A DNA stretch of 56,462 bases from an uncultured Opitutales bacterium (GTDB taxonomy: Bacteria > Verrucomicrobiota > Verrucomicrobiia > Opitutales > Intestinicryptomonadaceae), in assembly GCA_900546565.1 (NCBI GenBank), contig URDC01000006.1:1-56462 (forward strand), written 5' to 3'. Made by a program: the position numbers and the translations under genes. A model generated the notes under the pieces. It did not search any database. It saw only the letters and a list, made by a program, of their open reading frames with translations, and was not told the origin of the DNA. Positions 25,317 through 34,118 of this stretch are shown here, one piece after another; within the stretch, counting starts at the first letter, position 1; every line of letters begins with the position of its first letter.

Positions 25317-26597
25317 TTATCTTGGGTCGGCGTCGCCGAAAAACTTCCGCGCGGCGAAGTAGATGTCGCCCGCGCCGACAACTGCAAGAGCGAGCTTTTT
25401 GCCCTTTGCGGAATTGTCGCGAACAACCCTAAACGGTTCGTCGTCTTTGGCAAGCTTTAAGGCGTTTGCGGGCGCAAATTCGAGGATTTTTTCCGAAGTG
25501 CCGTCGCGATCGAACGGCTCGCTTGCGGCGTAGACTTGGGCGAGGAAAGTTTCGTTGCCCGTCGCCGCCGACTGCGCGAGAATTTCGGCGAAGTTTTGCG
25601 CGAATTTTTTCGTGCGCGTGTATCTGTGGGGCTGGAAGACCGTTATGCGCCGCCTGTCGGAAAAGCGCGTGTTGAAAAGTTTTAAAAACGCCGCGACTTC
25701 GCTCGGGTGGTGGGCGTAATCGGCCACGACGACGGCGGAAGAGTCGGCGTAAATGCGCTCTTGACGCCGCCTCAATCCCGCAAAGTCGTCGAACGCGTCG
25801 GCGGGGAGTTTTACCGCGAAAGTCTCCTCCACGACGGCTCGCGCCAATGCGGCGTTTGCGGCGTTGAAGTCGTTTTGCGGGATTTCGACGGGACGGGCTT
25901 TTTGCGGAAATTCGCGGGCGATTTCGCGCAGAATGGGGTCGCTTTTCGGGAAGAGAACGGTTTTTTTCGTGCGCCCGAAAAGCCGGCGGAACATGTTTTT
26001 TAGCGCGTCCCAATCGGCGTAGGTGTCGGTATGGTCGAGGTCGGCGTTGAGAGCCGCGGTGATTTCGGGCGAAAAATTTTCGATAGTGCCGTCGCTTTCG
26101 TCGATTTCCGAAACTACTATGCCGCCATCGGGCGCGAATTTGTGCATATCGAATTTTGCGGGAACTGCGCCCACGAGCCAGCCGCCGCCGAGTCCGTATT
26201 TGTTTATTGCGTGCGCCGACATTGCCGAAACCGTGCTTTTGCCATGACTGCCGACGACCGCCGAGAGTCTGCGTTTTTTGCAGATTTGCGCCCAGCACTC
26301 GCCGCGCAGCATTATGTTTTTTGCGCCGAGGCTTTCGAATTTTTCGCGCAGTGGGCGCAGGGCGGTTGAAATTACTACGGTGTCGTAGCCCGACAAATCG
26401 GCGTTATCGCGCGGATTTTTTCCGATACGTGCAAAGGGCGAAGGCGCGGTTTCGACGCCGTATTTTTCGAGATATTTTGCCACTACCGCGTCGGGATGGT
26501 CGTCGAATCCGCAAACCGCCGCGCCGCTATCGCGCAGGAATGCCGCCAACGGAGACATTCCCATTCCGCAAATCCCGCCAAAGAAATACGACGCCAT
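25317..26597 (-). CDS. murC: UDP-N-acetylmuramate--L-alanine ligase
   Basis: 426 residues, short for MurC (usually about 460). It adds L-Ala to UDP-MurNAc. The ATP loop is VGSHGKST in place of the common GTHGKTT. Conserved MurC blocks SEIDESDGT, NADLDHTD, DYAHHPSEV and HRYTRT are present, and these favour MurC over Mpl. It lies 6 bp behind murG and 21 bp ahead of ddl. In many dcw clusters murB lies here, but not in this one. Confidence 0.93.
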   Translation of the reverse strand: MASYFFGGICGMGMSPLAAFLRDSGAAVCGFDDHPDAVVAKYLEKYGVETAPSPFARIGKNPRDNADLSGYDTVVISTALRPLREKFESLGAKNIMLRGECWAQICKKRRLSAVVGSHGKSTVSAMSAHAINKYGLGGGWLVGAVPAKFDMHKFAPDGGIVVSEIDESDGTIENFSPEITAALNADLDHTDTYADWDALKNMFRRLFGRTKKTVLFPKSDPILREIAREFPQKARPVEIPQNDFNAANAALARAVVEETFAVKLPADAFDDFAGLRRRQERIYADSSAVVVADYAHHPSEVAAFLKLFNTRFSDRRRITVFQPHRYTRTKKFAQNFAEILAQSAATGNETFLAQVYAASEPFDRDGTSEKILEFAPANALKLAKDDEPFRVVRDNSAKGKKLALAVVGAGDIYFAARKFFGDADPR

Positions 26598-26603
26598 TTA
26601 ACA

Positions 26604-27692
26604 TCAGTCTCCCGCAATCTGGGTGAGGTCTTCGACTATGCGCGAGCAGTCGTTTTGTTCGTCGACGCGGGCGAGGTTTTTGCGCATTGCCTCTTTGAGG
26701 GTTTCGTTGTTTATAAGCGAAACGACCTCGGAGAAAAGTTTGTCCAAATCCTTCTGCTCTACGACCGAACACGCGCCCTGTTTTTCGAAGCACTTCGCGT
26801 TTTCAAGCTGGTGGTTGTCTGCGGCAAAAGGGTAGGGCACCATAATAGACGGCACCGCGCACCGCGCGAGTTCCGCAATCGTGCCCGCGCCCGCTCGCGC
26901 AACAACCAAGTCCGCCGCGGAGAGAGCCGCCGCCATATTGTCGCAAAAATCGAGCATTTTTATTTTGCGCGGCGTTCCGTCTTTCGAGGGTGTTTCGCGT
27001 TCGGGATGCGATTTTTTGTTTTGTCCGCACACGCACAAAACGTCGATATTTTCGCGGGCGAGGTTGTCGAATTCGTTTGCCGCCCAATCGTTGAGAGCCC
27101 GTGCGCCTTGGCTGCCGCCGAGCACCAAGAGAATGCGGGCTTCGGGCGGGAAGCCGAAGAGTTTTTTAGCCTCGCCTTTGTCGATGCGCCTGATTTCCTC
27201 GCGCAACGGGTAGCCCGCGAACTTCACCTGATTTATTTTGCGACGCGGAATCGATACGCCGAAGGGAACGTAGACTCTCTGCGCGAAATAGCCCAAGAGG
27301 CGCGTCGCCTTGCCTGTGCGTCTGTTTGCCTCGTGCAGGACGATGGGTTTGCCAAGTGCCGCCGCCGCGAGCGAAATGCCCAGCGAATTGAATCCGCCGA
27401 AGCTTATTACAACGTCGTATTTTCCGTTTGTGAGCACCCGGTATCCAGCGTAGAGGGCGTTGAAAAATTCCTTCACGAAACGCAAAAATTTTAGCGGATT
27501 TTTCGAGAACGCCGCTCCGGGCATTTTTATAAAATGCAGGTTTGTATATTTTTCTACAAGCCGCGAATCGACCTGTTTCTTGCTGATTGCGAAGCTGACG
27601 GTGTGCCCCGCCGCAATCAATGCCTGACCTATTGCGATTCCGGGAACGAGGTGTCCGCCCGTTCCGCCGCACGCTATGATAAATTTACTCAT
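26604..27692 (-). CDS. murG: UDP-GlcNAc:undecaprenyl-PP-MurNAc-pentapeptide GlcNAc transferase
   Basis: 362 residues. Peripheral membrane GT-B transferase that turns lipid I into lipid II. N-terminal GGTGGHLVPGIAI, mid-chain LGGSQGARALND and the UDP-binding RAGAGTIAELARCAVPSIMVPYP are all present. The ATG overlaps the ftsW stop by 8 bp, and murC follows after 6 bp. Confidence 0.96.
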   Translation of the reverse strand: MSKFIIACGGTGGHLVPGIAIGQALIAAGHTVSFAISKKQVDSRLVEKYTNLHFIKMPGAAFSKNPLKFLRFVKEFFNALYAGYRVLTNGKYDVVISFGGFNSLGISLAAAALGKPIVLHEANRRTGKATRLLGYFAQRVYVPFGVSIPRRKINQVKFAGYPLREEIRRIDKGEAKKLFGFPPEARILLVLGGSQGARALNDWAANEFDNLARENIDVLCVCGQNKKSHPERETPSKDGTPRKIKMLDFCDNMAAALSAADLVVARAGAGTIAELARCAVPSIMVPYPFAADNHQLENAKCFEKQGACSVVEQKDLDKLFSEVVSLINNETLKEAMRKNLARVDEQNDCSRIVEDLTQIAGD

Positions 27693-28812
27693 ATTCCACA
27701 GCCCTTATTTGTGTAGGCTCGCGCCAAGTTCTAAAACAGTTAAGCAAAATTCCGACGAAGACGAACATCACCACGAGGTTCGAACCGCCGTAGCTGATAA
27801 ACGGTAGCGAAATTCCCTTTGTGGGCATAAGTCCCGTGACGACGCACATATTGAAAATCGCCTGAAACGTAATCATAAAGCACGCCCCGCACGCCATATA
27901 AAGTTCGAATTTATTTTTCGCGTTTTTTAGCGAAAGCATAGTAGTGGCGAAAATCGCCGCGAACATAAGCACAACAAGAACCGTTACGAAAAGTCCCAAT
28001 TCTTCGCCGACGATTGCGAAAATGAAGTCGGTGTGCGCCTCGGGGAGGAAGGAGAGCTGTTGGCGTCCCTGTCCGATTCCCGCACCGTCGATGCCGCCCG
28101 AGCCGAAGCCGAGTATTGCCTGATACAACTGGTAAGACCCTTCGAGCTTCGTATTTTCAACGTCCATAAACGCCAGCACGCGCGCCCTGCGCACGGGACT
28201 TAGGTAAACCAAAATTCCGCCGACCGTGGCGAGAGTGCCGAGCAGCGAGAACAGAATGCCCTTTTTGCAGCCCGCCAAGAACATCAGTGCAATCCCGACA
28301 AGCCCGCAAAGCGCGGTTGTGCCGAAGTCGGGCTCTGCGATAATCGGCAGGCAGAAAAGCGCGATTATTAAAATCGGTTTTAGAATGCCCGTTTTGAATT
28401 TTTCGACACCGCGCTGGTTGTCGTGCAAAAACGACGACATCAACACCACCAGCGCGATTTTTGCAAAATCGCTGGGCTGAAACCCCGCGACTTTCAGGTC
28501 AATCCAGCGTCTCGAACCGTTGACCTCCTTGCCGATTTGCGGAATCAGCACCAGCACCAGAAGAACGACGGCGACAACCGTAATGGGGACGGCAAAGCGT
28601 TTGAGTTTTTTCAGGTCTATGAATGCCGTTGTCAAGAGAGCCGCGACTGCGACCGCCATAAACCTGAGCTGTTGGAACATTATTCCGTTTAGCTCCTTCT
28701 TGCCCGATCCCGCGCTGTTGAGGATTATCATCCCCACCGCGCACAACACGCCCACTGCCACAATCAGCGCGAGCGTGTTCCACAAAACGGCGTTGTCTTT
28801 GCCCTTGCGCAT
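27685..28812 (-). CDS. ftsW: SEDS-family glycosyltransferase FtsW
   Basis: 375 residues with about ten membrane helices. SEDS glycan polymerase of the divisome, partner of FtsI. Motifs VNGSRRWIDL, FQPSDFAKIALV, AEPDFGTT, GIGQGRQQLSFLPEAHTDF and the C-terminal ISYGGSNL are all present. FtsW rather than RodA is supported by its place between murD and murG. It follows the LysM lipoprotein by 11 bp. Confidence 0.95.
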   Translation of the reverse strand: MRKGKDNAVLWNTLALIVAVGVLCAVGMIILNSAGSGKKELNGIMFQQLRFMAVAVAALLTTAFIDLKKLKRFAVPITVVAVVLLVLVLIPQIGKEVNGSRRWIDLKVAGFQPSDFAKIALVVLMSSFLHDNQRGVEKFKTGILKPILIIALFCLPIIAEPDFGTTALCGLVGIALMFLAGCKKGILFSLLGTLATVGGILVYLSPVRRARVLAFMDVENTKLEGSYQLYQAILGFGSGGIDGAGIGQGRQQLSFLPEAHTDFIFAIVGEELGLFVTVLVVLMFAAIFATTMLSLKNAKNKFELYMACGACFMITFQAIFNMCVVTGLMPTKGISLPFISYGGSNLVVMFVFVGILLNCFRTWREPTQIRAVEYE

Positions 28813-28823
28813 TTACAAACACA

Positions 28824-30029
28824 TTAAAGGACTTCGACTACTTCCGTGATTTCTTCGGCTTTCTTTTGTTCGGGAGCGGGAGCTTTCGGGGTTTCCTGAA
28901 CTTTTTCGGGAACTACCACGGGAGCCGCCTGCTGCTGGGGTTCGACTTTCTGTGTTTCAACGGCGGCCGCGGGTTTTTGCGCGTCGGTCTTCGGGGCGGA
29001 GTTTGCGGAAGCTTCCGCATTCGGCTTAGCCACGGCTACCGTTGCGGTTGTAGACTGTTTCTTTGCAGACACGGGGATAATCAGAACCTGTCCCGCGCGG
29101 AGTTTGCGCGGATCGGAGATGTTGTTGCGCTTTTTGATGTCGGCGATTTTCACCGAATACTTTGCGGCGATAGAACCCAAAAATTCCCCCGCCTTCACTT
29201 TGTGCGAAATTTCGCCTTCGCGGGCTGCTGCCGCCTTTTTGTGTTCGGGCTGTGCGGCGGGTTTTTCCGCGGCGTTTGCGCCCGAGGACTTTTTAATTTG
29301 AAGTTTTTGCCCGATTCTGATGTTGGCGTTTTTGAGGTTGTTGATTTTCATCAGCTGCTTCGAAGTCATGCCGTGTCTGTATGCGATTGCCGAAACGGAA
29401 TCGCCCTTTTGCACAACGTAGACTCCGAGATCTTCACCCATCGAAACGGGCTCGGGCGCGGTCTGTGCGGTTTGCGGTTGCGCGTCCACCTTTGCGCCTG
29501 CGGGCAGAGTCAGTTTCTGTCCGATTCTGATGTTGGCGTTTTTAAGATTGTTTATTTTCATCAGCTGCTTCGACGAAATGCCGTGTTTGTGCGCGATTTT
29601 CGAAATGGAATCGCCCTTTTGCACGATGTAGACTGCACCTCCCTCGACATCGTTGATTGAGTTTTCGCGCGAAGCTTTTTTGCCGCCGTCCATCGGAGCA
29701 ATGGCGTCGCCGTCGTTTATCGAGTCGGGCTGCGAAATCTTTTCCGAAACGATGTCTGCGCCGTTCGGCTGGGGTTCGTCGAGGCTGTAAGCGGGTTTTG
29801 TCGGCGACATTCTCAGATTCGGGCTGCCCTCCTGAATGCGCGCCTCTCTGGGTTCGGAAACCGCCTTGCTGTCGGCGGAGACAGTCTTGACTTCCTCTGT
29901 CGAAGTCTCTGCGGCGGGCGGAGGCGTCTGCGCCTCTTTTGTCGAGCTGCATCCGGCCTGGACAAGCAGGAAGCACGGAATTGCCGCGTGCGCGGCGACT
30001 ATCAGAACGTATAACGATATTTTTTTCAT
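28824..30029 (-). CDS. lipoprotein with three LysM domains inside the dcw cluster
   Basis: 401 residues. A signal sequence ends LVQAGC, with Cys27 as the likely lipidation site (the -3 Gln is unusual). A Pro/Glu-rich linker leads to LysM domains at about 133-176, 203-246 and 274-320, then a Pro/Ala/Gln-rich tail ending VVEVL. The first two LysM units share an identical run of about 20 residues (SKQLMKINN onward), suggesting recent duplication. LysM binds GlcNAc-containing glycan, so it probably sits in the periplasm on peptidoglycan. No hydrolase domain is seen. Placement between murD and ftsW suggests a septal role. This is inference. Confidence 0.85.
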   Translation of the reverse strand: MKKISLYVLIVAAHAAIPCFLLVQAGCSSTKEAQTPPPAAETSTEEVKTVSADSKAVSEPREARIQEGSPNLRMSPTKPAYSLDEPQPNGADIVSEKISQPDSINDGDAIAPMDGGKKASRENSINDVEGGAVYIVQKGDSISKIAHKHGISSKQLMKINNLKNANIRIGQKLTLPAGAKVDAQPQTAQTAPEPVSMGEDLGVYVVQKGDSVSAIAYRHGMTSKQLMKINNLKNANIRIGQKLQIKKSSGANAAEKPAAQPEHKKAAAAREGEISHKVKAGEFLGSIAAKYSVKIADIKKRNNISDPRKLRAGQVLIIPVSAKKQSTTATVAVAKPNAEASANSAPKTDAQKPAAAVETQKVEPQQQAAPVVVPEKVQETPKAPAPEQKKAEEITEVVEVL

Positions 30030-30062
30030 ATTGCTCTCTTTGATTTTAAGTGGATTCGATTT

Positions 30063-31364
30063 TTACTTTTTTTTTGAATTCTTCAAACACAAAACCGCGT
30101 TTTGGAAAGATTTTCCCCTGTCGGCATATCCCGCGAACATTCCGAAACTCGAAAATGCGGGGCTGAAAAGCACGTCGCCGTCAGCCCCCGTTTTTTCGGC
30201 GTTTGCCTTCGCGAGCTCAAAGCACTTGTCGACTGCCGACTGCATATCGGGCATTGTGAAATGCGCGACTTTCCGCGCGTCGAAAAGTTTTTCGAGCTTT
30301 GCGGCGGTCTGCCCGATTAGAACCGCGGCCGTCGCGTATTTTGCGACGCGGTCGGCAAGCTCGGAGAGCTCGCAATTCTTGTCTTTGCCGCCGCCGAGCC
30401 AGACGAGGTTTTCGGAATTTTTGAGTTCGTCGAGCGCGGCGAGCGCGGCGTGGACGTTTGTGGCTTTCGAGTCGTTGTAGAAACGCACGCCTTCGAACTG
30501 TTCGGGTGTCGAGAATCTGAACTTGGGAAGCTCAAAATCCGCGCACGCTTCGAGCAGTGTTTGTTCGTCGAGTCCGAGCTTTTCCCACAGCAGGCGCGCC
30601 GCGGTAAAATTGCGCGCCTGAATGGAGGTGTCGAACGGGGCTGGGGCGGGCGGCGGGTTGTCCTCGCCGAAAAACACGGCATTTTCGGGAAGTTTTATTC
30701 CGAAGGCGAGCGAGGATTTTTCTACGCTTTCGCCCGCAATGAACGCGCCGCCCTTTTTGAGGGCGAGCGCGAGGTTTACCTTTGCGGAAAAATATTCGCG
30801 CAAGTCTTTGTGCCAGTCGAGGTGGTCGGCGTCGAAATTCGTCCACACGAGCGCGTCGGGGGCGAGGTATTTTATGCGCGAGGTCTGGAAAGAGCTGAGC
30901 TCGCACACGGCGACGGCGTCTTCGCCGTAGTCGCATTCGGCGCAGATTTTCGAAAGCGGAATGCCTATGTTGCCCGCAGATACCGCTTCAATACCCGCCT
31001 TTTTTAGCGCGTGCGTTATGAATTTTGTAAGCGTAGTTTTGCCGTTTGTGCCCGTGATTGCGACTGTCTTGCCGCGCCACGCGAGGGCTGCAAAGTCGGG
31101 TTCGCAGAGGCATTGGCAGCCGTGTTTTTGCGCGGACACAATCCATTCGTTGTCGGGGCGGAATGCGGGCGAATAGACCGCAAGCGCGTGTTTTGCGCCG
31201 CAGTCTTCGCGCCATTTTTCGCCGGAATTTTGCGCGTATATCGCGCTTTCCAAACCGGCTTTTTTTAGCAGTGCGCACGCCGCTTCTCCGCTTGCGCCCG
31301 CGCCGAAAACGGCAACGGGTTTGCCGCCCGAAAGCTTAAAAATTCTGTCGAATTTATGCGCCAT
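30063..31364 (-). CDS. murD: UDP-N-acetylmuramoylalanine--D-glutamate ligase
   Basis: 433 residues. It adds D-Glu to UDP-MurNAc-L-Ala. N-terminal VAVFGAGASGEAAC, ATP loop ITGTNGKTTLTKF, ELSSFQTSRIKYLAPD, NFDADHLDWH and the C-terminal FYNDSKATNVHA and WLGGGKDKNCE are diagnostic. It lies 21 bp behind mraY, with 33 bp to the LysM gene. Confidence 0.96.
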   Translation of the reverse strand: MAHKFDRIFKLSGGKPVAVFGAGASGEAACALLKKAGLESAIYAQNSGEKWREDCGAKHALAVYSPAFRPDNEWIVSAQKHGCQCLCEPDFAALAWRGKTVAITGTNGKTTLTKFITHALKKAGIEAVSAGNIGIPLSKICAECDYGEDAVAVCELSSFQTSRIKYLAPDALVWTNFDADHLDWHKDLREYFSAKVNLALALKKGGAFIAGESVEKSSLAFGIKLPENAVFFGEDNPPPAPAPFDTSIQARNFTAARLLWEKLGLDEQTLLEACADFELPKFRFSTPEQFEGVRFYNDSKATNVHAALAALDELKNSENLVWLGGGKDKNCELSELADRVAKYATAAVLIGQTAAKLEKLFDARKVAHFTMPDMQSAVDKCFELAKANAEKTGADGDVLFSPAFSSFGMFAGYADRGKSFQNAVLCLKNSKKK

Positions 31365-31385
31365 TGTCCGTAGAAAAAAATTCCG

Positions 31386-32483
31386 TTATCTGAGTTTGAG
31401 CGTGGAAAGACCCGCAAGCGCAAACAGCAGCGAGAGAATCCAGAAGCGGATAACGACTTTTGTTTCCTTCCAGTTTTTATACTCGAAATGATGGTGGATT
31501 GGCGTGCACAAAAATACGCGCTTCCCAGTCGATTTAAACGACGCAACTTGGATTATCACCGAGCCCGCCTCCATCACGAAAATTCCGCCGACAATCACGA
31601 GCGTTATAGGCTGTTGTGCCATAAAGGCAATCGAGCCGATAAGACCACCGAGCGCGAGCGAGCCGGTGTCGCCCATAAAGACGTCCGCGGGAAAACAGTT
31701 ATACCACAAAAACGCCATCGACGCCCCGACAACCGCGCAGCAGACAACCGTCAGCTCGCCACATTCGGGAATGTTTTTTAGAAACAGGTATTGCGCCGAA
31801 ATCGCGTCGCCCGCAACATACGCGAACACCGCATAGGAAAGCGCGGCGGTAATGGTGCAGCCGATTGCAAGCCCGTCGACGCCGTCGGTCAGATTGATTG
31901 CGTTGCTCGAGCCCGCAATCACGAAAAACAGGAACACAAACATCGCCGCGAGCGGAATGCAGGTAAACACGGGGTTTTTGACGAACGGCACGAAAAGTTC
32001 GGTCAGCAAAAACGAGTATTTCGAAAAATATAAAATCGCCATAAGCGCGGCAACCGCTCCCGTTTGGACGGCAAGTTTTACTTTGCCCGAAACACCCTTG
32101 CTGTTTTTCTTGATGATTTTAAGGTAGTCGTCGGCAAATCCGAGCGCGGTGAGAATTGTGTATACCGCCATAGCCGCAAGCACGAGCGCGTTGGGTTTTG
32201 CAAACAGAAAAACCGACAGTGAGACCGACGCAAAAATTATGATGCCTCCCATTGTGGGCGTTCCCTTTTTCCCTTCGTGCAAATCGGCGAGCTTGCCGAC
32301 TTCCTCTTTTGTCCTGAAACTCTGCCCGAATTTGAGCGCGCGGAGTTTTTCTATTATTTTCGGCGCGATGACAAGCCCGAAAACGAGCGCGAACGCAATC
32401 GCCAAGCCGCAGCGCACCGTCAGATATTTGAACACTCGCAGCGGTCCGAAATACGCCTCGAAATTTGAAAGTTCGTAAAACAT
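31386..32483 (-). CDS. mraY: phospho-N-acetylmuramoyl-pentapeptide transferase
   Basis: 365 residues with ten membrane helices. It transfers phospho-MurNAc-pentapeptide to undecaprenyl phosphate, giving lipid I. Motifs KKGTPTMGG, FADDYLKI, NLTDGVDGLA, FMGDTGSLALGG and the C-terminal TPIHHHFE are present. It lies 2 bp behind murF. Confidence 0.97.
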   Translation of the reverse strand: MFYELSNFEAYFGPLRVFKYLTVRCGLAIAFALVFGLVIAPKIIEKLRALKFGQSFRTKEEVGKLADLHEGKKGTPTMGGIIIFASVSLSVFLFAKPNALVLAAMAVYTILTALGFADDYLKIIKKNSKGVSGKVKLAVQTGAVAALMAILYFSKYSFLLTELFVPFVKNPVFTCIPLAAMFVFLFFVIAGSSNAINLTDGVDGLAIGCTITAALSYAVFAYVAGDAISAQYLFLKNIPECGELTVVCCAVVGASMAFLWYNCFPADVFMGDTGSLALGGLIGSIAFMAQQPITLVIVGGIFVMEAGSVIIQVASFKSTGKRVFLCTPIHHHFEYKNWKETKVVIRFWILSLLFALAGLSTLKLR

Positions 32484-32485
32484 TT

Positions 32486-34102
32486 TTACAAGTCCCTTTC
32501 GTCCTCTTCGTCCTCTTCGTCGTCTTGCGTGTCTTCGTCCGCGCCGTCGTCGACATCTTCAAACTCGTCGAATTCGCCGTCGTCTGCATCGTCGTAGTCG
32601 TCGTCCGATTCGGTTTTTTTATCGGCGTTTTTTTCGGGAGTTTCCGTGGGGTGTTCGTCTTCTTCGACGGCGGGGTCGCAGTTTTCGTCTTCGGTTTCGA
32701 TTTCATTGTCACAGCCCTTCACCTGCGCAAGCACTGCGTCGGGCAGGGCGTTTTCAAGCGCGCATATGCGGCTGCCCTTGACGAAGACGAAGCCGCCCTC
32801 GAATTTTTCCACGCTCGCCTTCGCCTGTGCGGCGGTTTCGAAAACTTCGATGTCGTCTTCCGTCCAGCCGTTTTCTATCATTGCAGCCTTGTAGATGTCG
32901 GAATTTGCGCCGACGAGAATCGCCCTGTTCGACTCCTCCTTCGGGAGGTTCGCGCCGACCTCCTTATGGTGGCGCAGAGTTGCGAGCCCGAGTTCCGCCA
33001 TCGTGCCGAGCACGAAAAGTTTTTTAGACCCCGCGGCTACCGACATAAAATTGTTTAGCGCGTCGCGCATCGAAGTCGGCGAGGCGTTGTAGCAGTCGAC
33101 GTAGAATTTCGCGGCATCGGTTGCGATGATTCCGCCGCGCATGGGCAGCGGTTTGAGTGTTTCGATTTTCGTTGCGAGCTGTTCCTCCTTCGCGCCCAGC
33201 ATAAGGCTTGCGGCGATTGCAAGGAGCAGGTCTTCAATCATACCCGCGCTCATTTTCGGGGCTTCGAAATAGAATTCGTCGCCGCCTTCAATGCACATAT
33301 CGATTGCCACGATTTCGGGCGCGGAGTTGTCGAGAGAATATCTGAAAACGAGATCCGCCTTGCATTCGGGCGCGTCTGCGGAGGCGAGCACCGCCTTCTT
33401 GCAGGGGAGTTCGTCGAACGCCTTCCAGCTGAGCAGGTTTTGATGGACGACGCACCAGCCGTTCTCGCTGACGCGCGCGGGCAAAACCGCCTTTTCCTTG
33501 GCGACCGCCGAGACCTCCTTGAAGCGTTCGAGGTGCGTCAGCCCGACGTTTGTGACGATTGCGATGTCGGGTTCAATCATATCGGCAAGTTCGCGCATCT
33601 GGTTTGGCGCGCCGACGCCCGCCTCGACAATCGCGAGCTGGTTTTGGCGCATATCTATGCGCGTGAGCGTCAAAGGCACTCCTATTTCATTGTTGAAATT
33701 TTTTTCTGTAAAAAGCGGATTTTTCCACGCAAGAAGCTTTGCGAGCATTTCCTTTGTGGTCGTCTTTCCGCACGAGCCCGTTATCGCGACTACGGGATTT
33801 TCAAAGCGCAGCCTGTGCATTTTCGCGATTCTTTGCAACGCTTTGAGCGGGTCTGCGACGACGAGCACGGGCACGCCGACTTCTATCTCCCTGTCGGCAA
33901 TCACTGCCGAAGCCCCGTTTTCAACGGCGTTGGCGGCGAAGTCGCAGCCGTCGCGCTCGCCCTTCAAGGCTACGAACGCGAAGTCGCGCTCTATCGTTCT
34001 GCTGTCCGCGCCGAAGCCGCGAATGTCGGGTTTTTTGTCCGACAGATTAAACCACTTTCCGCCCGTCCAAGCCCTAATGTCGTCTGTTTTAAAGAATGGC
34101 AT
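32486..34102 (-). CDS. murF: UDP-MurNAc-tripeptide--D-Ala-D-Ala ligase with acidic C-terminal tail
   Basis: 538 residues. The first 460 or so are a normal MurF: ADSRTIERDFAFVALKG, ITGSCGKTTTKEML, FNNEIGVPLTL, EAGVGAPNQM and the MurF-type DCYNASPTSM. Residues 464-538 form an extra tail in which 42 of 75 residues are Asp or Glu, encoded by GAN-rich codon runs including a nine-base repeat near the end. Family members usually stop near 450-460. The tail may be a flexible, charged interaction or targeting segment. No frameshift is seen, and the stop is 2 bp ahead of mraY. Confidence 0.94.
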   Translation of the reverse strand: MPFFKTDDIRAWTGGKWFNLSDKKPDIRGFGADSRTIERDFAFVALKGERDGCDFAANAVENGASAVIADREIEVGVPVLVVADPLKALQRIAKMHRLRFENPVVAITGSCGKTTTKEMLAKLLAWKNPLFTEKNFNNEIGVPLTLTRIDMRQNQLAIVEAGVGAPNQMRELADMIEPDIAIVTNVGLTHLERFKEVSAVAKEKAVLPARVSENGWCVVHQNLLSWKAFDELPCKKAVLASADAPECKADLVFRYSLDNSAPEIVAIDMCIEGGDEFYFEAPKMSAGMIEDLLLAIAASLMLGAKEEQLATKIETLKPLPMRGGIIATDAAKFYVDCYNASPTSMRDALNNFMSVAAGSKKLFVLGTMAELGLATLRHHKEVGANLPKEESNRAILVGANSDIYKAAMIENGWTEDDIEVFETAAQAKASVEKFEGGFVFVKGSRICALENALPDAVLAQVKGCDNEIETEDENCDPAVEEDEHPTETPEKNADKKTESDDDYDDADDGEFDEFEDVDDGADEDTQDDEEDEEDERDL

Positions 34103-34118
34103 ATTATTATTTTGTATG

